Source: Streptomyces olindensis (GTDB lineage: Bacteria > Actinomycetota > Actinomycetes > Streptomycetales > Streptomycetaceae). Taken from it: a stretch of DNA of 64,000 nucleotides. The stretch is from contig JJOH01000004.1 of NCBI GenBank assembly GCA_000696115.1, positions 186,001 through 250,000 on the forward strand. Direction: 5' to 3'. A program made the position numbers and the translations under genes. The notes under the pieces are model-generated. The model was given only the letters and a program-made list of their open reading frames with translations. It was not told the origin of the DNA and did no database searches. Below, piece after piece: positions 9,953 to 21,545 of the stretch (position 1 is its first letter; every line of letters begins with the position of its first letter).

Positions 9953-9982
9953 CCTACGGTTCCGTAACCTACGGCTTCGTAA
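9953..9982. promoter_or_regulatory. Tandem TetR-type operator upstream of the desaturase
   Basis: On the minus strand there are two 15-bp direct repeats, TTACGAAGCCGTAGG and TTACGGAACCGTAGG, differing at two positions. Each contains an inverted repeat (TACGG-TT-CCGTA and TACG-GCTT-CGTA on the plus strand). They lie 62-91 bp upstream of the desaturase ATG, where a repressor would block a promoter. Confidence 0.75.
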
Positions 9983-10181
9983 GTATGGCAGCGCGTCGCC
10001 CGGCGGCAAGAGCCCGCGACCCTGCGCGTCCCGGCCGACACCTATCCTGGAGTCGGTCGGACAGCGCGGTCCGCTCTGATTTCTTCCCGGATGCCCGGAC
10101 CGTATGCGGCGCCCCGCCGCGCGAGACGCCGTCCGGGTACCCCCTCCCAGACGAGCTTCAACACTGCAAGGAGCCGCACCT

Positions 10182-12914
<2,733 letters not shown>

Positions 12915-12933
12915 CCCACCGCCCGACACGACC

Positions 12934-12965
12934 GTGCCCCCGAGCCCGTACAGGCTCGGGGGCAC
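12934..12965. terminator. Strong hairpin terminator between convergent ppc and LAETG protein gene
   Basis: Perfect 13-bp stem GTGCCCCCGAGCC/GGCTCGGGGGCAC with loop CGTACA, centred between two convergent genes. No T tract. Likely bidirectional. Confidence 0.85.
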
Positions 12966-12979
12966 AGTCCGTTCCCACG

Positions 12980-13666
12980 TCAGCCGCGCCGCGCACTCCG
13001 GCGACGGAACACCAGGAACCCGCCGGCCGCCAGCAGCACCGCCGCCACGCCCGACAGCAGACCCACCGGGGCCCCGCTGCCCGTCTCGGCGAGATCACCA
13101 CCCGCGACACCCTGCGGAGACGGCGACGACGACGGCTCACCCCCGCCCGCCGACGACCCCGGAGACGCCGACGCGCCCGGCTCACCCGACGGCGCCTGCG
13201 ACGCCCCGGACGTCGGCGACGCGGACGCCGACCCGGACGGCGCCCCACCGCCGGGCTCCTCGTCCTCACAGTCCGTCCAGAACACCTTGTGCTTCGCCGC
13301 GCCCTTCTCGCCGTCGAAGTTCCAGAACAGCTTGTAGTGCCCGTCGGGCAGCGACAGGTCCTCACTCCGGCCGTGACCCCGACCGTCCAGCGTCAGCGCA
13401 CCGGACTTCACCGTCTCCCCTTTGTTCACACTCGGGGGAACGGCGTCGATGTGCCAGTCGACCTGCTGGCCACCGTCGAAACCGAAGGCGTCCAGATAGA
13501 ACACGCACACGTGCGGCTCGTTCCGGCGCAGCTCCTCACCCGTCGAGGCGTCATGGATCTTGACCGTGCCGTTGTCACCGGGAGGAGAGGCCTGAGCGGC
13601 CGGAGCGAGCACGAGGACCGCGGAAGCGGCGGCGCAGACAGCGCCGAAACGCATGGGGGTTCGCAT
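12980..13666 (-). CDS. Secreted surface protein with LAETG sortase signal
   Basis: 228 residues. Residues 1-26 form a signal peptide (ALVLAPAAQA-like cleavage site). The mature part begins with a compact beta-rich domain containing three Cys (YLDAFGFDGGQQVDWHI, WTDCEDEE), then a Ser/Pro/Gly-rich wall-spanning stretch. The C-terminus has LAETG at 192-196, a 20-residue hydrophobic helix and a positively charged tail (FRRRSARRG). That is a cell-wall sorting signal of the LAxTG kind used by class E sortases. Function of the exported domain unknown. Confidence 0.88.
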   Translation of the reverse strand: MRTPMRFGAVCAAASAVLVLAPAAQASPPGDNGTVKIHDASTGEELRRNEPHVCVFYLDAFGFDGGQQVDWHIDAVPPSVNKGETVKSGALTLDGRGHGRSEDLSLPDGHYKLFWNFDGEKGAAKHKVFWTDCEDEEPGGGAPSGSASASPTSGASQAPSGEPGASASPGSSAGGGEPSSSPSPQGVAGGDLAETGSGAPVGLLSGVAAVLLAAGGFLVFRRRSARRG

Positions 13667-13803
13667 CGAGAGTCGTCCATCTTCGAGAAGTGACCGGGAA
13701 GATGTGGAGGGGGCGGCTCAGCTTCCAGCCTCACCCGACAGCACGTCAATCACGAACGCACAACGCTCGGCCCCTCCACAGACCTGGAGAACGCCGCAAC
13801 CCC

Positions 13804-14307
13804 TCAGACAGTCACGAAAGCGGCCGTCAACAACGCCACACCCGACAACGCCAGCACCCACGCCGCCCGCGTCCGCAGCAGACCACCCGCCACCACCACC
13901 GACGCCAGCAACAGCGCACCACCCAGCGGAATCCACGCGTACAGGACCCCGGCCGGACCCGAACGCACCGCGTCATCACTGTTCGGCTTCATGACCACCG
14001 TGTAGGTCCGGCCCTTCTCCACCGCGACCGACTTCTCCAGCTCGACCCTCGACCGCGGCTGCGAACCCTCCGACAACGGCGTGTACCGGCCCCAGCACAT
14101 CTCCGCACCACACCGCGACACCTCGACCGTGCCGCGCTCCCGGCCCTTCGTCAGCATCACGTGCTGCGCCGTACCCCACGACGCCCACACACCCGCGATC
14201 AGGATCAGCACCGCGACCGTGGCCATCGCCGCGAACCGCCCGAACCGCAGCACGGCGACCGAGGCCTGACGAGAGGATATGGCAGTGGCAGGCATGGCCG
14301 GGATCAT
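13804..14307 (-). CDS. Small membrane protein of unknown function
   Basis: 167 residues with three or four hydrophobic segments: one near residues 24-45, and a C-terminal cluster (GVLYAWIPLGGALLLASVVV, then AWVLALSGVALLTAAFVTV). Between them is a soluble, probably extracytoplasmic domain of about 75 residues containing two Cys (VSRCGAEMCWGRY), which could form a disulphide. The start (ATG 14307 or 14295) lies within an 11-bp hairpin. It follows pth on the same strand. No family recognised. Confidence 0.7.
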   Translation of the reverse strand: MIPAMPATAISSRQASVAVLRFGRFAAMATVAVLILIAGVWASWGTAQHVMLTKGRERGTVEVSRCGAEMCWGRYTPLSEGSQPRSRVELEKSVAVEKGRTYTVVMKPNSDDAVRSGPAGVLYAWIPLGGALLLASVVVAGGLLRTRAAWVLALSGVALLTAAFVTV

Positions 14308-14319
14308 TGGCCATGCCTG
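14289..14319. promoter_or_regulatory. Inverted repeat overlapping the start of the small membrane protein gene
   Basis: Perfect 11-bp arms CAGGCATGGCC (14289-14299) and GGCCATGCCTG (14309-14319) with a 9-nt loop that contains the ATG at 14307. It could terminate the pth transcript, hide the start codon in a hairpin, or be an operator. Confidence 0.6.
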
Positions 14320-14349
14320 AACGGCCCGTCAACCTCGCCGGGCGACAAG

Positions 14350-14952
14350 TCAGGAGTTGTACGTGCTTTGCGCCCGCTCCAACCCCTCGATCACCAGACA
14401 CTCCACCGCGTCCGCCGCCCGGTCCACGAAGTAGTCCAGCTCCTTGCGCTCCACCGACGAGAAATCCTTCAGCACGAAATCCGCCACCGGCATCCGCCCC
14501 GGCGGCCGCCCGATCCCGAACCGCACCCGGTGATAGTCCGACCCGAACGCCTTCGTCATCGACTTCAGACCGTTGTGCCCGTTGTCCCCGCCGCCCAACT
14601 TCAGCCGCAACGTCCCGTAATCGATGTCCAACTCGTCATGAACCGCCACCACATGCGCCACCGGCACCTTGTAGAAGTCCCGCAACGCGTTCACCGGACC
14701 GCCCGACAGGTTCATGTACGACATCGGCTTCGCCAGAATCACCCGCCGGCTCCCCGGCCCCGGCGGCCCGATCCGCCCCTCGACCACCTGCGCCTGCGCC
14801 TTACCGGCCCGCTTGAACCGCCCCCCGACCCGGTCCGCCAGCAGATCCGCCACCATGAAGCCCACGTTGTGCCGGTTCCCCGCATACTCCGGCCCCGGAT
14901 TGCCCAACCCCACGATCAGCCACGGAGCCGCCGCATCGGTCGTCACGTCCAT
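14350..14952 (-). CDS. pth: Peptidyl-tRNA hydrolase
   Basis: Releases peptides from tRNAs dropped by stalled ribosomes. 200 residues, standard length. Conserved core [18 protein letters not shown] gives the catalytic His28; also [20 protein letters not shown] and [12 protein letters not shown], all pth signatures. AAGGAG lies just before the ATG. Last housekeeping gene of the glmU-prs-rplY-pth cluster, 69 nt after rplY. Confidence 0.97.
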   Translation of the reverse strand: MDVTTDAAAPWLIVGLGNPGPEYAGNRHNVGFMVADLLADRVGGRFKRAGKAQAQVVEGRIGPPGPGSRRVILAKPMSYMNLSGGPVNALRDFYKVPVAHVVAVHDELDIDYGTLRLKLGGGDNGHNGLKSMTKAFGSDYHRVRFGIGRPPGRMPVADFVLKDFSSVERKELDYFVDRAADAVECLVIEGLERAQSTYNS

Positions 14953-15021
14953 GTCTCCTTCATACGCGTCGGCCGCTGCCCCGCACGGGAACAGCGGCCG
15001 ACGGAACGACGACGAAGAGGA

Positions 15022-15618
15022 TCAGGCCTCGGCGGCCTCTTCCTCAGCGCCCTCCTCGCCCTCCGGGGCCTCCTCGGCCTGCGCCGACAGCACCTGCAGA
15101 ACGACGGTGTCGTCATCGACGGTCAGCGTCGTGCCCTTCGGCAGCTTGATGTCCTTCGCGAGAACGGAGTCACCCGCCGCCAGACCCTCGATGGAGACGG
15201 TCACCGACTCCGGGATGTGCGTCGCCTCGGCCTCGACCGGCAGCGCGTTCAGCACGTGCTCCAGCAGGTAACCACCCGGGGCCAGCTCGCCCTCGGTGTG
15301 CACCGGGATCTCGACCGTGACCTGCTCGCCACGCTTCACCAGCAGCAGGTCCACGTGCTCCAGGAAACCCTTCAGCGGGTCACGCTGCACGGACTTCGGG
15401 ATCGCCAGCTCGTTCGTCTTGCCGTCGATGTCCAGCGCGATCAGCACGTTCGGCGTACGCAGCGCCAGCAGCAGCGCGTGCCCCGGCAGCGTCAGGTGCA
15501 GCGGGTCCGAACCATGCCCGTACAGCACGCCGGGAACCTTGTCCTCACGACGGATACGGCGCGCGGCACCCTTGCCGAACTCGGTGCGCGTCTCGGCGGA
15601 GATCTTCACCTCGGACAT
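15022..15618 (-). CDS. rplY: 50S ribosomal protein L25/general stress protein Ctc
   Basis: 198 residues, the long CTC form: an N-terminal 5S-rRNA-binding domain (KISAETRTEFGKGAARRIRR, VLYGHG) plus a C-terminal beta domain and an acidic Glu/Ala tail. ATG 15618 is chosen because AGGAG ends 5 nt upstream; a GTG two codons earlier overlaps that site. Between prs and pth, separated from prs by a strong hairpin, so it probably has its own promoter. Confidence 0.96.
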   Translation of the reverse strand: MSEVKISAETRTEFGKGAARRIRREDKVPGVLYGHGSDPLHLTLPGHALLLALRTPNVLIALDIDGKTNELAIPKSVQRDPLKGFLEHVDLLLVKRGEQVTVEIPVHTEGELAPGGYLLEHVLNALPVEAEATHIPESVTVSIEGLAAGDSVLAKDIKLPKGTTLTVDDDTVVLQVLSAQAEEAPEGEEGAEEEAAEA

Positions 15619-15723
15619 ATTCACTCCTCGAAGTCAGAAACGGACGTGGTCACCCGGCCACGAACGGCCTGCTACGAAGAGCGCGTCGATAACGGACCAC
15701 CGCATCCCGCCAAACAACGGGAA

Positions 15724-15773
15724 CGGCCTCCCTCGCCGAGCAACTGCAGCAGTCTACTCGGAGAGGGAGGCCG
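15724..15773 (-). terminator. Terminator after prs
   Basis: 17-bp stem with one mismatch (15724-15740 against 15757-15773) and a 16-nt loop, 51 bp beyond the prs stop and upstream of rplY. GC-rich, no T tract. Confidence 0.8.
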
Positions 15774-15824
15774 CACCCAAAAGGATCTCTCCCGCGATCT
15801 CTGAAGCGATCGCCGACGCGATCT

Positions 15825-16805
15825 CTACTGCTCGTCGAACAGGCTCGTCACCGAACCGTCCTCGAACACCTCACGCACCGCACTCGCGATCGTCGGCGCG
15901 ATCGACAGCACCGAGATCTTGTCCAGATCCCGGCTCAGCTCCGCCGGCGTCGGCAGCGTGTTCGTGAACACGAACTCACTCACCCGCGAGTTCTTCAGCC
16001 GGTCCGCCGCCGGACCCGACAGCACACCGTGCGTCGCCGTCACGATCACGTCCTCCGCACCATGCGCGAACAGCGCGTCCGCGGCGGCACAGATCGTCCC
16101 ACCCGTGTCGATCATGTCGTCCACCAGGACACACACGCGACCCTTCACCTCACCCACGACCTCGTGGACGGTGACCTGGTTCGCGACGTCCTTGTCCCGC
16201 CGCTTGTGCACGATCGCCAGCGGCGCGCCCAGCCGGTCGCACCAGCGGTCCGCGACCCGCACCCGGCCCGCGTCCGGCGACACGACCGTCAGCTTCTCCC
16301 GGTCCACCTTCCGGCCCACGTAGTCCGCCAGCAGCGGCAGCGCGAACAGGTGGTCCACCGGACCGTCGAAGAAGCCCTGGATCTGGTCCGTGTGCAGATC
16401 CACGGTCAGGATCCGGTCCGCACCCGCGGTCTTCATCATGTCCGCGATCAGACGCGCCGAAATCGGTTCACGTCCGCGGTGCTTCTTGTCCTGCCGCGCG
16501 TAACCGTAGAAGGGCACGATGACCGTGATGGACCGGGCCGACGCACGCTTCAGCGCGTCGATCATGATCAGCTGCTCCATGATCCACTTGTTGATCGGAG
16601 CCGTGTGGCTCTGGATCAGGAAGCAGTCGGCACCACGAGCCGACTCCTGGTAGCGCACATAGATCTCACCGTTGGCGAAGTCGAAGGCCTTCGTCGGGAC
16701 AACCCCGACACCCAGCTGTTGGGCGACCTCCTCCGCAAGCTCGGGGTGGGCGCGGCCGGAGAAGAACATCAACTTCTTCTCGCCGGTCGTCTTGATCCCG
16801 GTCAC
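15825..16805 (-). CDS. prs: Ribose-phosphate pyrophosphokinase
   Basis: Makes PRPP from ribose-5-phosphate and ATP, feeding nucleotide, His and Trp synthesis. 326 residues. PRPP-binding signature VCVLVDDMIDTGGTI near 222-236, the Mg/ATP loop DLHTDQIQGFF near 136-146, and the flexible-loop residues KRRDKD. GTG start 16805 with GAGGAG upstream. Downstream of glmU in the conserved actinobacterial order. Confidence 0.97.
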   Translation of the reverse strand: MTGIKTTGEKKLMFFSGRAHPELAEEVAQQLGVGVVPTKAFDFANGEIYVRYQESARGADCFLIQSHTAPINKWIMEQLIMIDALKRASARSITVIVPFYGYARQDKKHRGREPISARLIADMMKTAGADRILTVDLHTDQIQGFFDGPVDHLFALPLLADYVGRKVDREKLTVVSPDAGRVRVADRWCDRLGAPLAIVHKRRDKDVANQVTVHEVVGEVKGRVCVLVDDMIDTGGTICAAADALFAHGAEDVIVTATHGVLSGPAADRLKNSRVSEFVFTNTLPTPAELSRDLDKISVLSIAPTIASAVREVFEDGSVTSLFDEQ

Positions 16806-16940
16806 AGCACTGTCTCCTCAGAGGTGTCGCAGCTGGGTGTCGAGAGACCTCGCAGCCGGCTTGCCGGAGGCCGTCTCAGCTGGTGGGGGTGCGGGTGTGC
16901 ACTTATCACCGTACGCCGTGTTTGAGGCGGCGGTTTCCGG

Positions 16941-18389
16941 TCAGCCCTCGTCTGACGGCTCCCGGGACGCCGCCTCCGCCGCCTTCGCGGCCGCGCTCCC
17001 CGGACGCTTACGAGCCACCCAACCCTCGATATTCCGCTGCTGACCACGGGCCACGGCCAGCGAACCGGGCGGCACGTCCTTCGTGATCACGGACCCGGCG
17101 GCGGTGTACGCACCGTCCCCGACCGTGACAGGCGCCACAAACATGTTGTCCGAGCCCGTACGGCAATGCGACCCGATGGTCGTGTGGTGCTTCTCCTGCC
17201 CGTCGTAGTTCACGAAGACGCTCGCGGCACCGATGTTCGTGTGCTCACCGATCGTCGCGTCACCGACGTACGACAGGTGGGGCACCTTCGTCCCCTCACC
17301 GATGGAGGCGTTCTTCGTCTCCACGTACGTACCGATCTTGCCCTTCGCCCCCAGACGGGTCCCCGGACGCAAGTACGCGTACGGCCCGACCGTCGCCCCC
17401 GCACCCACCTCGGCACCATCGGCCACCGTGTTGTCGACGCGCGCACCGGCACCGACCCGGGTGTCCTTCAACCGCGTGTTCGGACCGACCTCCGCGCCCT
17501 CGCCGAGGTGCGTCGAGCCGTGCAGCTGCGTGCCCGGGTGGACGACCGCGTCCTGCTCGAACGTGACGGTGACGTCGATCCACGTGGTCGCCGGATCGAT
17601 GACCGTCACACCGGCGAGCATCGCCTCCGTCAGCAGCCGGTCGTTCAGGATCCGGCGGGCCTCCGACAGCTGCACCCGGTTGTTGATCCCGGCGATCTCA
17701 CGGTGATCCCCGGCCACGGAGGCCCCCACACGGTGCCCGGCCTCCCGCAGGATCCCGAGCACGTCGGTCAGGTACTCCTCGCCCTGGCTGTTGTCCGTCC
17801 GCACCTGCTTCAGCGCGTCCGCGAGCAGCTGACCGTCGAACGCGAACACACCCGAGTTGATCTCACGGATCGACCGCTGGGCGTCGGTGGCGTCCTTGTG
17901 CTCGACGATGGCGGTGACGGCGCCGGTGGCGTCGTCCCGCACGATCCGCCCGTAGCCGGTCGCGTCCGGCACCTCGGCGGTCAGCACGGTGACCGCGTTG
18001 CCGTCGGCGGAGTGGGTGGCGGCGAGTTCCTGGAGCGTGGCGCCGGTCAGCAGGGGAGTGTCCCCGCACACGACCACGACGGTCCCGTCGACGGACCCGC
18101 CCAGCTCCTCCAGGCCCATCCGGACGGCGTGCCCGGTGCCGTTCTGCTCCGCCTGCACGGCGGTACGGACGTCCGGGGCGATCTCGCCGAGGTGCGCGGT
18201 GACCTTCTCCCGCGCGTGGCCGACCACGACGACCAGGTGCTCGGGGTTCAGCTCGCCCGCGGCGGCGAGCACGTGGCCCACGAGACTGCGGCCGCAGAGC
18301 TCGTGCAGGACCTTGGGTGTGGCCGACTTCATACGGGTGCCCTCACCCGCTGCGAGAACGACGACGGCTGCCGGGCGGTTGGCGCTCAC
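16941..18389 (-). CDS. glmU: Bifunctional UDP-GlcNAc pyrophosphorylase/GlcN-1-P acetyltransferase
   Basis: Makes UDP-GlcNAc for peptidoglycan. 482 residues in two parts: nucleotidyltransferase with LAAGEGTRM at 12-20 and a hexapeptide left-handed beta-helix acetyltransferase from about 260 on (repeats such as [12 protein letters not shown] and [12 protein letters not shown]). A basic, Ala-rich extension of about 25 residues follows the catalytic end. GTG start 18389. First protein gene after tRNA-Gln on this strand. Confidence 0.97.
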   Translation of the reverse strand: MSANRPAAVVVLAAGEGTRMKSATPKVLHELCGRSLVGHVLAAAGELNPEHLVVVVGHAREKVTAHLGEIAPDVRTAVQAEQNGTGHAVRMGLEELGGSVDGTVVVVCGDTPLLTGATLQELAATHSADGNAVTVLTAEVPDATGYGRIVRDDATGAVTAIVEHKDATDAQRSIREINSGVFAFDGQLLADALKQVRTDNSQGEEYLTDVLGILREAGHRVGASVAGDHREIAGINNRVQLSEARRILNDRLLTEAMLAGVTVIDPATTWIDVTVTFEQDAVVHPGTQLHGSTHLGEGAEVGPNTRLKDTRVGAGARVDNTVADGAEVGAGATVGPYAYLRPGTRLGAKGKIGTYVETKNASIGEGTKVPHLSYVGDATIGEHTNIGAASVFVNYDGQEKHHTTIGSHCRTGSDNMFVAPVTVGDGAYTAAGSVITKDVPPGSLAVARGQQRNIEGWVARKRPGSAAAKAAEAASREPSDEG

Positions 18390-18501
18390 GGGATGCCCTT
18401 CGGCTGTGGATGGGGTGGGGTGACATCCGCAGGATACCGGGGGGTTTTGTGGGGGGTATGAGTGCGGGCCCCGACCAGTTAGTCAGGGCCCGAACCCGGT
18501 G

Positions 18502-18572
18502 CTCCCGGGGAAGGAATCGAACCCTCATTCAAGGGACCAAAACCCTTTGTCCTACCATTAGACGACCCGGGA
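18502..18572 (-). tRNA. tRNA-Gln (anticodon TTG)
   Basis: 71 nt without CCA. Acceptor stem TCCCGGG/CCCGGGA with discriminator G; D stem GTC/GAC; anticodon stem AAGGG/CCCTT with loop TTTTGGT, so anticodon TTG; T stem GAGGG/CCTTC with loop TTCGATT. The 3' CCA is not fully encoded (GCA follows). It lies 11 bp after the HTH gene and 112 bp before glmU. Confidence 0.95.
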
Positions 18573-18583
18573 TAGTATGCCCG

Positions 18584-19468
18584 CTATGTCCGATTCGCTA
18601 GATCGGCTGCGGAGCCAGCCCCTACTATGCCGTACCAGGAGCCTTCCATGCGACGGTACAACTCGGCGCTCTTGGTGACGTAAATGGCCAAGCAGCCTCG
18701 ATAGGAGTCCCCGACGTTCTTGCGTACGGTTCGCGGGTTGTGTTTCTTGAGTGTCGTGCGCTGGAACGTCGACGCGTCCACGCCGACGAGCTCAGCCCAG
18801 AAAGTCTCGGCCCCGGTCACGTCTGCCGATTCGTGGATGTAGACGCGGAATCGAAGGCGCTCGTCTTCGACGCCCAGCGACTTGAGCCAGCGCAGGTAGA
18901 AGCGAATGACGTTCGGGTCGCTGTTGATGAACTGGAGATTCTCGCGGCGCTGCCGGCCGTGCACCTTGTCCTTGGCGCCCTCGGCCCAGTAGAGGGCGAC
19001 GCCCGTCAGAAACAGCTCCCGGGGTGACAGGTCGCCGATCGCCTGCTTGGCGGCCTCCTTTGTCTGCTGTCGTTCCTCGTCGCGAACTGCCAGTTCGTGC
19101 TCCCACCTCCGCTGTGACGCCAGCTTGGCCTGCTCGGCCGGGGCGCGGCGCTCCGGCTTCGGGAGATCCCGTACCCACAGCGAGATCGAGCTCTTCGAGC
19201 ACCCCAGTTCCACCTGGATCCGGTCGTACGTCCAGCCCTGGAGGTGTAGCTCCCTGGCCCTGTCCCGGAGGTCGTCCTTCGCGTTCGGGCGCTTCGTCCA
19301 GGCCGGTGGGGGCTCGCCCTCCAGCAGGCGGTTGAGGATGTCGTTGTTGTCGACGTGCAGTCGGTCGCGGATCTGGCGCCGGCTCAGGCCCGCGCGGCGC
19401 AGCTCCACGGCCCGTTCCCGCAGTCCCTCGAAGTCGGCGTATTTGCCGGTGGCATGTGTCATACGCAT
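18584..19468 (-). CDS. Protein with two helix-turn-helix motifs and a LAGLIDADG-like C-terminus
   Basis: 294 residues, no clear functional family. Two resolvase-like HTH segments follow each other: LRRAGLSRRQIRDRLHVDNN (28-47) and LHLQGWTYDRIQVELGCSKS (74-93). The second half contains LFLTGVALYWAEGAKD and YRGCLAIYVTKSAELYRRME, which look like the two aligned helices of LAGLIDADG homing-endonuclease relatives. Acidic residues are present but I cannot assign catalysis. It ends 11 bp before tRNA-Gln on the same strand and probably shares its transcript. Confidence 0.75.
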   Translation of the reverse strand: MRMTHATGKYADFEGLRERAVELRRAGLSRRQIRDRLHVDNNDILNRLLEGEPPPAWTKRPNAKDDLRDRARELHLQGWTYDRIQVELGCSKSSISLWVRDLPKPERRAPAEQAKLASQRRWEHELAVRDEERQQTKEAAKQAIGDLSPRELFLTGVALYWAEGAKDKVHGRQRRENLQFINSDPNVIRFYLRWLKSLGVEDERLRFRVYIHESADVTGAETFWAELVGVDASTFQRTTLKKHNPRTVRKNVGDSYRGCLAIYVTKSAELYRRMEGSWYGIVGAGSAADLANRT

Positions 19469-19629
19469 ACCGTCCGGGCGGAATGGAGGCTTCCGGTGTC
19501 GAACGGTGTGCGATTCAGCAGTTCGAGGGATATCGGGCGGTATTGCAGCCGAACGGTCACGCAGTGTGGTGTAGGCCAGTCCGGGAAACTCACCGGAAAA
19601 CCGGCGGCGGGCGCCCGTAGGCTGGAGGC

Positions 19630-20929
19630 ATGACCGCGACGGGGGAAGACCATGTGACGGCCCGGGGAGGGCCGTGGTGGTGGGCCAGGCGGCGTAGTGC
19701 CGTGTTCGATGTGAGTCTGGCCGTGGTGTCCGCGCTGGAGTGCGGGCTGGAAGGGGTTCCGTTCGCGAGGGACGCCGGGGTCCCGGTGGCGGCGGGGGTC
19801 GTGTTCGGGCTGCTGGCGGGGGCCGTGCTGGTCGTGCGGCGGCGGTGGCCGATCGCCGTCGTGCTGGTCTCGATCGCGATCACGCCCGCGCAGATGGGTT
19901 TCGTGCTGGGTGTCGTCGGCCTGTACACGCTGGCCGCGGCCGAGCTGCCCCGCCGCATCATCGCCTCGCTGGCGGGGATGTCGCTGGTGGGCACGCTGAT
20001 CGTGACGTTCGTGAAGACGCGGCAGGACATGGTCCGGGGGGGATCTGGACCTGGGTGACTGGTTCGTGCCGTTCGCGGCGATCACGATGTCGCTGGGCTT
20101 CACGGCGCCTCCGGTGCTGCTCGGTCTGTACGTGGGGGCCCGGCGGCGTCTGATGGAGAGCCTGCGGGAGCGGGCGGACAGCCTGGAGCGGGAGCTTCAG
20201 CTGCTGGCCGAGCGGGCGGAGGAGCGGGCCGAGTGGGCCCGGAACGAGGAGCGGACGCGGATCGCCCGGGAGATGCACGACGTCGTGGCGCATCGGGTGA
20301 GTCTGATGGTGGTGCATGCCGCGGCCCTGCAGGCGGTCGCCCGGAAGGATCCCGAGAAGGCCGTGAAGAACGCCGCGCTGGTGGGGGACATGGGGCGGCA
20401 GGCGCTGACCGAGTTGCGGGAGATGCTCGGGGTGCTGCGCAGCGGTGGGGACGAGCGGCGGGAGCGTGCCGCGTCGGTGCCGTTGGCGGCGGTGGGGGTG
20501 GCCGCGGCGGCCGCGGCGTCGCGGGCCGTGGACGACGACGGGCCGTGTCTGGCGGAGATCGAGGAGCTGGTGGGGCAGTCGGCCGCCGCGGGGATGGTGG
20601 TCGATCTGTCGGTGGAGGGGGATGCCCGGTCGTATGCGCCGGAGGTGGAGCAGACGGCGTATCGCGTGGTGCAGGAGGCGTTGACGAACGTCCACAAGCA
20701 CGCGGCGGGGGCGAAGACGTATGTGCGGCTGGCGCATCGGGTGTCGGAGATCGCGATGCAGGTGGAGAACGAGCCGCCCGAGGAGGCGGCGTCGTCCGCG
20801 CGGTTGCCGTCCGGGGGGAACGGCTTGGTGGGGATGAAGGAGCGGGTGTCTGCGTTGGGCGGGGTGTTCGTGTCCGGGCCGACGGACGCGGGGGGTTTCC
20901 GGGTGTCCGCGGTGATTCCGGCGTCGTAG
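19630..20929 (+). pseudogene. NarL-type sensor histidine kinase, interrupted by a +1 frameshift
   Basis: Frame 1 (19630-20058) encodes an N-terminal membrane part with about four helices; frame 2 (readable from 20042 to 20929) continues with another helix, a coiled coil, the HisKA_3 box IAREMHDVVAHRVSLMVV with its phospho-His, the N box QEALTNVHKHA and the G box GGNGLVGMKERV. The frames join at a run of seven G (20036-20042). With six G the protein would read through as VRGDLDLGDWFVPFA and be a normal kinase of about 432 residues. Either a real inactivating insertion or a sequencing error. No adjacent response regulator. Confidence 0.85.
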
Positions 20930-20954
20930 CCCGCTGTGGGGCCGGGTTCGGGGG

Positions 20955-21449
20955 TCAGCCCGCTGTGAGGCGTGTGGGTTCGGTGCCGGTGATGAGGGTG
21001 GTCAGGGCCTGGTCGATGTCGGCGCCGAGGTACCAGTCGCCGGTGTGGTCGAGGGTGTAGACGCGGCCGGCGGTGTCGATGGCGAGGAGGGCTTGGCTGT
21101 CGGTCTCCGCGCCGAGGGGGCAGACCTCGGTGCCGAGGGCGCGGCCGAGGTCGCCGAGGGTGCGGGCCATGTGGAGGCCGTGCAGCGGGTCGAGGTGGAG
21201 GGTGGCGGGGGCGACCTGGCGGCCGGGGCCGGTGGGGGTGATGTGGAGTCCGCCGAATTCGGCCCAGGCTTCGACCGCGGCGGGGAAGACGGTGTGGCGG
21301 TGGCCTGCGGGGGAGGCGTGGTCGCGCAGGGCGTCGGCCCAGATCTCGGCTTGTTTGATGTCCCAGCGTCCGGGTTGCCAGCCGGCGGCGCGCAGGGCGG
21401 CGTCGACGGGTACGGCGAAGCGGGTGGTGGAGGTGCGGTCGGTGTGCAT
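20955..21449 (-). CDS. SUKH-3 domain immunity-type protein
   Basis: 164 residues, a stand-alone SUKH-superfamily domain: RFAVPVDAALRAAGWQPGRW near the start, then AAVEAWAEFGGLHI and the acidic/aromatic core, ending VYTLDHTGDWYLGADIDQAL. SUKH domains are known as immunity modules that bind and neutralise nucleic-acid-directed toxins. No signal peptide or membrane helix, so cytoplasmic. Next gene upstream on the same strand is a YwqJ-like deaminase, its most likely partner. The 96 bp between them include a 13-G run. Confidence 0.82.
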   Translation of the reverse strand: MHTDRTSTTRFAVPVDAALRAAGWQPGRWDIKQAEIWADALRDHASPAGHRHTVFPAAVEAWAEFGGLHITPTGPGRQVAPATLHLDPLHGLHMARTLGDLGRALGTEVCPLGAETDSQALLAIDTAGRVYTLDHTGDWYLGADIDQALTTLITGTEPTRLTAG

Positions 21450-21510
21450 CTGCCCTTCGTCTCGTCGAGGTCATGGGGTGGCGCGGTGCGTGCCTGATGT
21501 CTGGTGCTGC

Positions 21511-21523
21511 GGGGGGGGGGGGG
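21511..21523. repeat. 13-base G homopolymer
   Basis: Uninterrupted run of 13 G in the 96-bp gap between the deaminase gene and the SUKH-3 gene. Such a run is prone to slippage and to assembly error. On the coding (minus) strand it is a C13 run about 62 nt upstream of the SUKH-3 start. Confidence 0.95.
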
Positions 21524-21545
21524 CGTCAGCGGCGGGGTGGGGGCG

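Noticed and set aside
18502-18572. tRNA-Gln as an integration site of a mobile element
   Set aside because: No integrase, excisionase or duplicated tRNA 3' end nearby; the adjacent gene has no recombinase catalytic motif.
19630-20058. Separate 142-residue membrane protein gene
   Set aside because: It continues perfectly into the kinase in the next frame after removing one G, so it is the kinase N-terminus.
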